A DNA stretch of 64,000 bases from Massilia oculi (lineage in GTDB: Bacteria > Pseudomonadota > Gammaproteobacteria > Burkholderiales > Burkholderiaceae_D). This document shows positions 56,645 to 64,000 of this stretch, piece after piece. The stretch is from positions 2,480,001-2,544,000 of the forward strand of contig NZ_CP029343.1 in NCBI RefSeq assembly GCF_003143515.1, written 5' to 3'. The position numbers and the translations under genes are program-made. The notes beneath the pieces are model-generated. The model was not told where the DNA came from. It did not search any database and saw only the letters and a list, made by a program, of their open reading frames with translations. Within the stretch, counting starts at the first letter, position 1. Every line of letters begins with the position of its first letter.

Positions 56645-57826
56645 TTACAGCTCGCCGTACGAGTGCAGTCCCGACAGGAACATGTTTACGCCCAGGAAGG
56701 CGAAGGTGGTCACCAGCAGGCCCACCAGCGCCCACCAGGCCGCCACGCGGCCGCGCAGGCCGGTCATGAGGCGCATGTGCAGCCAGGCCGCGTAATTGAG
56801 CCAGACGATCAGGGCCCAGGTCTCTTTCGGGTCCCACGACCAGTAGCCGCCCCAGGCCTCGGCCGCCCACAGGGCGCCCAGGATGGTGGCCACGGTGAAG
56901 AAGGCGAAGCCGATCGAGATCGACTTGTACATCACGTCGTCCAGCACCTCGAACGACGGCAGGCGGTCGGCCAGGATGCCGTGCGACTTGAGCAGATAGG
57001 CGCTGGCGACCATCGCCGCCAGGGCGAAGGTGCCGTAGCCGATGAAGTTGGCCGGAACGTGGATCTTCATCCACCAGCTCTGCAGCGCCGGGACCAGCGG
57101 CTGGATCTGGGCGGCGTCGCGCGACACGGTGTACCACAGCAGGAAGCCGACCGCAGCGGCGATGATCAGCATCACGAACGGACCCAGCTGGCGGGTGGCG
57201 TAGTGTTCCTCATAGTACAGGTGGAACATCGCGGTGATGATGGCGAACAGGATGAACACTTCGTACAGGTTCGAGACCGGGATGTGGCCGACGTCCGGTC
57301 CGATCAGGTAGCTTTCGTACCAGCGCACCATCATGCCGACCGAGCCGATCACGATCGCGGCCCAGCACAGGTTGGCGCCGACGCTGCCGCCGAACTTGCC
57401 GCGGCTGAACAGGCCGACCCAGTAGAACACGGTCGAGAACATGAACAGCGCGCTCATCCATAGAATGGCGGAGCCGCTCGACAGCATGTATTTGAGGAAG
57501 AATTTCTGCTCGGCCGCCGCCAGGTTGCCGTCGTACATCGATATCGCGGCCAGGGACAGCACGCCGACCAGCGAAAACAGCCAGCGCATCGGCTTCCAGT
57601 ACCAGCCCAGCGCAGCGAATACCGGCGCGGCGCAGATCAGGATCGCCTCTTCATAGATATCCATGAAATGGCCGTACTGGATTTGCGCGTACAGGGCCGC
57701 GGCAAGCAGCGCGATGCCGTACAGCCAGTCGGCCGCGGTCAGGCGGCGGAAGTAGCCGACCTTTTCCTGGTATTTATCCAGCGAGCGCGCCGGGGCGCTG
57801 TTTTTCGTTTGGGACAGTTCCATCAT
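56645..57826 (-). CDS. ccsB: Cytochrome c biogenesis protein CcsA/ResC type (ccsB)
   Basis: This is the heme-handling partner in system II cytochrome c maturation. The 393-residue protein has about eight to ten membrane segments and the tryptophan-rich WWD motif WGGYWSWDPKETWALI near residues 315-330, with conserved histidines around it. Naming differs: it is the CcsA/ResC-like protein that databases often call CcsB. It lies 21 bases after resB and together they form the synthetase. Confidence 0.92.
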   Translation of the reverse strand: MMELSQTKNSAPARSLDKYQEKVGYFRRLTAADWLYGIALLAAALYAQIQYGHFMDIYEEAILICAAPVFAALGWYWKPMRWLFSLVGVLSLAAISMYDGNLAAAEQKFFLKYMLSSGSAILWMSALFMFSTVFYWVGLFSRGKFGGSVGANLCWAAIVIGSVGMMVRWYESYLIGPDVGHIPVSNLYEVFILFAIITAMFHLYYEEHYATRQLGPFVMLIIAAAVGFLLWYTVSRDAAQIQPLVPALQSWWMKIHVPANFIGYGTFALAAMVASAYLLKSHGILADRLPSFEVLDDVMYKSISIGFAFFTVATILGALWAAEAWGGYWSWDPKETWALIVWLNYAAWLHMRLMTGLRGRVAAWWALVGLLVTTFAFLGVNMFLSGLHSYGEL

Positions 57827-57847
57827 TTTCTCCAGATCGTCGCCAGC

Positions 57848-59941
57848 TTACGCCGGTTGCGGCAGCTTGGCCGACAATTCCTCGTATTCACGCTCGAAAT
57901 CGAGCGTCTTGCGCTGGGTGCTCATCGCCATCAGGGCCTCGGCCCCTCCATCTACGTCGCGCACCCAGATCCAGACGCGACGCTCGCGAATATAGAACAT
58001 CGCGAACACGCCCAGCGTCAGCAGCAGGCAACCGAAGTAGACCACATTCTTGCCCGGCGAACGCGTCATCTGCAGCACTGAAGCTTTTACTTCGGTGAAA
58101 TCGTCCAGCTGCAAATACACCGGCGCGCCGTACAGGAAGCTGTCCGACAGGGCGTTGGTGGCCAGTTGCAGGAAGCGGCCATTCTCGTCGGTCGGTTCGG
58201 CGGCGGCGTCGCCGTTCTTCTCGCGCGCCACCTGCCACAGTTCCCACAGCGCGCCGTTGAGCATCTTCATGAAGATGCCGGCCGCCTTTTCCTGCTCGGC
58301 CTGCGGGATCTGTTCCAGGAAGCGGGCCACGCCGACGAAACCGCCGCGGCCGTCGGCGCCGGCGAAGATGTCGAGCGTGCGCGCGGCCGAATCCTTCAAT
58401 TGGCCGGCCAACGCGCCGCCGCCGCGCTGATCCGCACTCAGCGCGCGGCTGGCGTAGCGGGCGGCCGCCTCCTGGCGCGCGGCCGGGTCGGACAGCGCCG
58501 CGCGCAGGCGCATCCAGTCGCCCACGCCGTGGCGCTCGTCGGACGGGATGCGCAGGAAGCTGAAGTTCTCGGACGGATTCGAGCGCACGCCGGCCAGGTA
58601 GACCTGGGTGCCCTCGAGGGTCAGCGGCTGCATGTAGTTCATGTACTCGCGCGCCTGGCCCGTGTGGTCGCGCAGCTTGTATTGCACGCTGGGGCCGACG
58701 TTCTTCAGGTCCTTGTTGGCGTCCGGGTCGGCCGCCGCGCCGGACGCCTTGCCCAGCGTCGCGCTCAGTTGCGCATTGAGCGATGTGTTCTTGCTCACCG
58801 CGCGGGTGTCATTGCCCTGGGCAATGTTCTCGACATTGAAGGGACGGAAGCCCGACCACTCGACGGCATAGGTATCCTTGCCGAACTTGAGCTCGGTCGC
58901 GCCATTGACTTCACCCTCGATCGGGAAGCTGGCCGCGCTGGCGCCCGTCATCGGGAAGCCGGTCAGCCTGAGTTTGCTGCCGCCATCGTCAAAGCTCGAC
59001 TGGTAGACGGCGATGCCCTTGTAGATCAGCGGATGGTTGACCTTGATCGTCGATTCGAATGTGTGGCCGTTTTCCAGGTCGTGCACCACCACATCGCTGG
59101 CGAACAGCTTGGGCATGCCGGTCGAATAGAACTCGATGTGGAATTTCTTGAGCTCGATCCCGAACGGCAATTCCTGCACCAGCACGCCGGACGGCTGGTT
59201 CAGGATCGCGGTATGGCTGGTCTGGCCCTCGGCGATCGCGGTATTGCCGCGGAAGCTGGGATTGCCCGTGCCCAGGCGATGCTGGGCCGGGATCTCGGCG
59301 ATCACGCCGCTGCCGGTGAAGGGCGTCGTGCCGAAGAACCATTGCTGGGCACGCACGGGGAGTTCCGAATCCAGCATGCCACCCAGCAAGATCACGATGA
59401 TCGAGGTATGGGCGAAGATATAGCCGAACTTGTTGCCGGCGCCCTTCTTGGCCGACACCAGGATGGCGCCGTCTTTTTCCACGACCCTGGTGGCATAGCC
59501 GGCGTGGCGCAGGCGCAGCGCGCTTTGCTCGGCCAGCTCGGCGCGCGCCAGCGGCGCCTGCCACTCAGCCTTGTGGTGGAAATTGCGCAGCGAATCGACG
59601 CGCACGTTTTCGCGCCAGCTGCGCATATCGCGCAGCATCTTCGGCGTGTTGCGCACCACGCACAGCGCGGTCGAGACGATCAGCACCACCAGGATGACCA
59701 GGAACCACCAGCTCGAATAGACGTTGTACAGGCCAAGCTTGTCGAAGATCTCGAACCAGAACGGTCCGAACTGGTTGACGTAATTGGGCATCGGCTCGTT
59801 CTGCTTGAGCACGGTGCCAATGACGGAGGCGATGGAGATGATGGTGAGCAGGCTGATCGCGAAGCGCATCGACGAGATCAGCTCGACCGCCTCGGCCAGC
59901 CAGCGGCGGCGGGTGTTCAGTTCAATTCCGGTGGTACTCAT
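57848..59941 (-). CDS. resB: Cytochrome c biogenesis protein ResB
   Basis: ResB (Ccs1) works with CcsA to attach heme to apocytochromes c on the periplasmic side. The 697-residue protein has three N-terminal membrane segments (from about 20, 75 and 175), a large periplasmic domain from about 220 to 610, and a last membrane segment near 640-660 (NVVYFGCLLLTLGVFAMFYI), the ResB topology. It is downstream of a cytochrome c4 gene but separated from it by a terminator. Confidence 0.92.
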   Translation of the reverse strand: MSTTGIELNTRRRWLAEAVELISSMRFAISLLTIISIASVIGTVLKQNEPMPNYVNQFGPFWFEIFDKLGLYNVYSSWWFLVILVVLIVSTALCVVRNTPKMLRDMRSWRENVRVDSLRNFHHKAEWQAPLARAELAEQSALRLRHAGYATRVVEKDGAILVSAKKGAGNKFGYIFAHTSIIVILLGGMLDSELPVRAQQWFFGTTPFTGSGVIAEIPAQHRLGTGNPSFRGNTAIAEGQTSHTAILNQPSGVLVQELPFGIELKKFHIEFYSTGMPKLFASDVVVHDLENGHTFESTIKVNHPLIYKGIAVYQSSFDDGGSKLRLTGFPMTGASAASFPIEGEVNGATELKFGKDTYAVEWSGFRPFNVENIAQGNDTRAVSKNTSLNAQLSATLGKASGAAADPDANKDLKNVGPSVQYKLRDHTGQAREYMNYMQPLTLEGTQVYLAGVRSNPSENFSFLRIPSDERHGVGDWMRLRAALSDPAARQEAAARYASRALSADQRGGGALAGQLKDSAARTLDIFAGADGRGGFVGVARFLEQIPQAEQEKAAGIFMKMLNGALWELWQVAREKNGDAAAEPTDENGRFLQLATNALSDSFLYGAPVYLQLDDFTEVKASVLQMTRSPGKNVVYFGCLLLTLGVFAMFYIRERRVWIWVRDVDGGAEALMAMSTQRKTLDFEREYEELSAKLPQPA

Positions 59942-59985
59942 ACTCTACGACTTTCATCCTGCGCGAAAAACTGCAACGCGCGTGG

Positions 59986-60016
59986 AAAAAAGGGCGTCAG
60001 CTCGACGCTGCCGCCC
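59986..60016 (-). terminator. Terminator between cytochrome c4 and resB
   Basis: On the minus strand GGGCGGCAGC and GCTGACGCCC form a stem with one mismatch and a 5-base loop, followed by six T. It is about 45 bases after the cytochrome stop, so resB probably has its own promoter or depends on read-through. Confidence 0.8.
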
Positions 60017-60061
60017 TCTTCCGTTCATCTCATGCTCATGCGTAGCGCTAAAGCGACACTT

Positions 60062-60736
60062 TTAGCGTAAGCCGGCGATATAGTCGGCCACCGCCCGCAT
60101 CTCTTCCGGCGACATCCGCTGCGACAACACCGTCATCTGCGGGCTGTTGGCGCGGGCGCCGGTCTTGAATGCTTCCAGCTGGGCGGTGGTGTAATCCTGG
60201 TGCTGGCCGGCCAGGCGCGGGTATTGCGCCGGGATGCCGTTGGCGGTGGCGCCGTGGCAGCTGGCGCAGGCCGCGACGCCTTTTTCCGCGATGCCGCCGC
60301 GGTAGATCTTGCGGCCCAGTTCCACGGTCTCCTTGTTTTTCGCCGCGCCAGGCTTGTGCGCCTGCGTCGCGAGCCAGGCTGCGATATCCTTCTTCTCCTG
60401 CTCCGTCAGCATCTTGGCATAGGTCGTCATGATCGGCTGCTGGCGGTGCGCGGTCGTGAAGTCGACCAGCTGCTTGTGCGTATACGTCGCGAACTGGCCC
60501 GACAGTTTCGGATTGACCGCGATCGTCGAATTGCCGGCCGCGCCGTGGCAGGACAGGCAGGACGGCAGGCCGCGTGCGGCGTCGCCCGCTTCGTACAGGG
60601 CGCCGCCCTTGGCTGGATCGGCTTTGACCGCCGGCGCGGTTGCGGCGGACGCCGCCATCGCCGCCGGTAGTCCCCCAAAGACAGTCAGCGAAGTGACCAA
60701 CAGTGTTTTGAGCAAGGGGGACGTCAACCGATTCAT
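60062..60736 (-). CDS. Di-heme cytochrome c4
   Basis: The 224-residue precursor has a signal peptide ending AAMAAS and two class I cytochrome c domains, with heme-binding motifs CLSCH near residue 60 and CASCH near 160, and methionine ligand regions QQPIMTTYAKML and SPQMTVLSQRM. This is the layout of cytochrome c4, which donates electrons to terminal oxidases. ATG 60745 (MPVMNR) is an alternative start. It stands next to its maturation genes resB and ccsB. Confidence 0.9.
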   Translation of the reverse strand: MNRLTSPLLKTLLVTSLTVFGGLPAAMAASAATAPAVKADPAKGGALYEAGDAARGLPSCLSCHGAAGNSTIAVNPKLSGQFATYTHKQLVDFTTAHRQQPIMTTYAKMLTEQEKKDIAAWLATQAHKPGAAKNKETVELGRKIYRGGIAEKGVAACASCHGATANGIPAQYPRLAGQHQDYTTAQLEAFKTGARANSPQMTVLSQRMSPEEMRAVADYIAGLR

Positions 60737-60823
60737 AACTGGCACCTTATAAAGTCAAATTAGAAAGTTCAGTGCAGCGACTTTGATCTACCCGCCGATG
60801 GAGGGAGCAGCAATCAACCCCTT

Positions 60824-60833
60824 ATTGTACAAT
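60824..60833. promoter_or_regulatory. Palindromic -10-like element between cytochrome c4 and engB
   Basis: ATTGTACAAT is a perfect 10-bp palindrome in the divergent spacer and provides TACAAT on both strands. No strong -35 is visible in either direction. It may instead be part of an operator. Confidence 0.35.
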
Positions 60834-60881
60834 AGCTTTGTTTCTCCAACGCCATTTCATGGCCCTTAATCCCTCTCCCCA

Positions 60882-62653
<1,772 letters not shown>

Positions 62654-62669
62654 TCGCGCCGGACCCATG

Positions 62670-62697
62670 AAAAAACCGTGCCGAGGCACGGTTTTTT
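62670..62697. terminator. Bidirectional terminator between hemB and the convergent gene
   Basis: AAAAAACCGTGC and GCACGGTTTTTT form a 12-bp perfect stem with a CGAG loop, 17 bases after the hemB stop. T-runs on both strands fit use by both convergent genes. Confidence 0.9.
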
Positions 62698-62718
62698 GTT
62701 GGCGACGTTGACGCTGCC

Positions 62719-63660
62719 CTAGCGTGCCGGCACCGGCCTGTAATCCGGGAACATTTCCTTGTACAGGAATTCCACCAGCTGATCGGTATCCTGCGGCCTT
62801 GCGCTGAGCTTCACCACACGCCCCAGGCGGTGCGAATCCCACTCGAAATCGCCCTTCTTCTCGCGCCGGATCAGCTCGATCATCTTCTTGATGACGGCGG
62901 TCTCGATATCGCGCTCGCTGCCCTGCTCCACCGTCACCGCCGTCAGCCAGCGCCGCTTGAAGCTCGGGTTCCAGCCCCGGAACTTGAGGTCCATGGTATT
63001 GAAGGTCTTGTTCGACACCGAGAAGATGCCGCCCGTCTCGTTGCTGTCGTCGGTGCCGCGGCCATTGATGGCGGCGATGTTCGCCAGCGCGTTGCGGGTG
63101 CCGCGCGCGGCGTCGCTTTCCTGGGCCGGCACTTCGGCGCCGGTCGGCGCGCCGCGGCGCTCGCGCTGGGCCTTCACATAGGCCGCCATGTCCATGTCGG
63201 GCGGCACCTCGGTCGGCGGCTGCTGGCGCTGCGGTTGCGGCGGGGCCGGGGGCGCGGGACGCTCGTCCGGGACCGTGATGGTGTCCGGCAGGCGCTGGAC
63301 GATGATGCGCTCCTGTTCAACGCGCGGCACCGGCGGCGCCGGCAGGGGACGCGGCGTCGGACGCGGCGCCGATTCGACGGGCGAGGTTTCCTGCAGCGGC
63401 GCCACATAGACGACCTGGCTGTCGCCCTGGTCCTCGGAGGCCGGGCGCGCCGTGCGCTGCTCCGGTTCCTTCGGCTCGTAGAACCATAGCAGCACCAGCA
63501 ACAGGTGAACGGCGAGCGTGCCGGCCACGCCGTAGCGGCTCGGTTTCTTGCGACCGTACTTCATCCCCAGCCCGTAACGCGGCCCCGAGGGCGGCAAGGA
63601 CTGTCCGCAGTGGGAACACACTTCACTGTCCTGGTCGTAGGTGTGGGAATGGTCACGCAA
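62719..63660 (-). CDS. Unrecognised membrane protein: CxxC head, one membrane helix, proline-rich linker
   Basis: The 313-residue protein is not recognised as a named family. It has a cytoplasmic N-terminus with a single CxxC pair (EVCSHCGQSLPP at 14-25, half a zinc ribbon), one membrane segment (about 43-61), a proline-rich stretch to about residue 155 (for example RPTPRPLPAPPVPRVEQ), and a C-terminal domain of about 110 residues with FRGWNPSFKRRWLTAVTVEQ and DFEWDSHRLGRVVKLSAR. The layout is like TonB or periplasm-spanning adaptors, but the C-terminal domain does not show the TonB signature. It is convergent with hemB, and a long inverted repeat stands upstream. Confidence 0.6.
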   Translation of the reverse strand: MRDHSHTYDQDSEVCSHCGQSLPPSGPRYGLGMKYGRKKPSRYGVAGTLAVHLLLVLLWFYEPKEPEQRTARPASEDQGDSQVVYVAPLQETSPVESAPRPTPRPLPAPPVPRVEQERIIVQRLPDTITVPDERPAPPAPPQPQRQQPPTEVPPDMDMAAYVKAQRERRGAPTGAEVPAQESDAARGTRNALANIAAINGRGTDDSNETGGIFSVSNKTFNTMDLKFRGWNPSFKRRWLTAVTVEQGSERDIETAVIKKMIELIRREKKGDFEWDSHRLGRVVKLSARPQDTDQLVEFLYKEMFPDYRPVPAR

Positions 63661-63868
63661 GATGGATCGGTTTCCTGATAACTACGTCTAAAAAAACGGC
63701 AGAGAGCCGCAGTCTAACCGTTTTGCGGCGCAACCGCATCACGCTAGCCGCCCGGCCGCCCCATCCGATCCATTGATGGTTGTTACCAAATGTTTCCGGC
63801 CGCCAGTATCGGAACAATAATGTATCCGATACTGGCGGCCGGAAGCCTTTTCTGCCGTGCTGCCCGGC
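63661..63868. other. Spacer with a long inverted repeat
   Basis: No gene is visible in this 208-base gap between two minus-strand genes. Its main feature is the 20-bp inverted repeat at 63794-63844. The promoter of the gene starting at 63660 should lie here, but no clear box pair was found. Confidence 0.5.
63794..63844. repeat. Perfect 20-bp inverted repeat with 11-base loop
   Basis: The arms at 63794-63813 and 63825-63844 are exact reverse complements, and the loop is AT-rich (ACAATAATGTA on the plus strand). It lies 25 bases after the stop codon of the RND permease on the minus strand. The stem is stable enough to end transcription, but no T-run follows on that strand; on the plus strand CCTTTT follows four bases later. 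Confidence 0.75.
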
Positions 63869-64000
63869 TTATACGGGATGCGCCGGGTGCGCCGACGGGG
63901 CCGGATGCGCCGCGTGCTCCTGATCCGCCTTGGCGATCTGTTCGTCGGTCATCGGGCCGGTGCCGCTGTAGCGGTCCAGGTACAGGTAGATCACCGGGGT
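63869..64000 (-). CDS. RND efflux permease, C-terminal end (runs off window)
   Basis: The minus-strand frame is open from the window edge to TAA at 63869-63871, giving 43 residues. It begins TPVIYLYLDRYSG, the hallmark end of the last membrane segment of HAE1/MdtB-MdtC-type RND permeases (usual form TTPVIYLYLDRL). The last 25 residues form a His/Ala/Pro-rich tail (HAAHPAPSAHPAHPV). The rest of the gene lies to the right of the window. Confidence 0.7.
   Translation of the reverse strand, partial: TPVIYLYLDRYSGTGPMTDEQIAKADQEHAAHPAPSAHPAHPV

Noticed and set aside
58166..60070. 634-codon + strand ORF opposite resB
   Set aside because: It mirrors resB, and it also crosses the cytochrome c4 terminator. 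No domain was recognised.

Overview
This is a chromosomal, housekeeping-rich window of high-GC DNA from a betaproteobacterium, most likely family Oxalobacteraceae (Massilia, Duganella or Janthinobacterium type). The case rests on gene order (lolB-ispE-tRNA-Gln-prs-rplY-pth; kdsD-kdsC-lptC-lptA-lptB-rpoN-hpf; mrcA divergent from pilMNOPQ, then aroK-aroB and dgt; cyaY/lptM-lysA; ccsA/resB/cytochrome c4/engB/hemB) and on protein features such as hprK next to ptsN and rapZ. The genus is an inference. No phage, insertion sequence, CRISPR array or rRNA operon is visible. The coding density is very high, and most long ORFs in other frames are antisense shadows of real genes.

Layout. 1-5.8 kb: the 5' part of a large FAD/Fe-S oxidoreductase, a yqaA-flavin reductase pair, ilvA and queF. 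6.2-8.6 kb: the nitrogen-PTS regulatory set ptsN-hprK-rapZ on the + strand. 8.7-16.5 kb, minus strand: a DUF5694 protein, a 3-hydroxyisobutyryl-CoA hydrolase-like protein, then the KDO/LPS-transport/sigma-54 operon read as kdsD, kdsC, lptC, lptA, lptB, rpoN, hpf. 16.7-20.8 kb: a Kef-type K+/H+ antiporter, a diguanylate cyclase and a MOSC protein. 20.9-24.0 kb: a superfamily 1 helicase-like gene split by one in-frame TAA. 24.1-35.6 kb: ychF, a patatin-like protein, a DUF3857/transglutaminase protein, pth, rplY, prs, tRNA-Gln, ispE, lolB and a TPR lipoprotein. 34.8-38.7 kb: mutM, a dynamin-like GTPase and mutY. 38.7-40.1 kb: an AraC-type regulator and a DUF3224 protein. 40.4-50.4 kb, minus strand: pilM-N-O-P-Q, an Ig-like lipoprotein, an aroK-aroB reading frame without a stop between the domains, and dgt. 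50.7-64 kb: mrcA, cyaY, lptM, lysA, msrPQ, ccsA/resB (cytochrome c system II), a cytochrome c4, engB, hemB, an unrecognised zinc-ribbon/proline-rich membrane protein, and the 3' end of an RND efflux permease.

Functional themes. Much of the window serves the cell envelope: KDO synthesis, Lpt bridge, LolB, LptM, PBP1A, type IV pili, MsrPQ repair of periplasmic proteins and cytochrome c maturation. Regulatory genes (rpoN, hpf, ptsN, hprK, rapZ) sit beside the LPS-transport genes, as in many proteobacteria, but here ptsN-hprK-rapZ is on the opposite strand from rpoN-hpf.

No clearly new multi-gene system is present. The best leads are the interrupted helicase, the aroK-aroB read-through frame, the Ig-like lipoprotein inside the pilus/shikimate operon, the inverted PTS-Ntr block, a family of intergenic palindromes, and a 20-bp perfect inverted repeat near the right edge.
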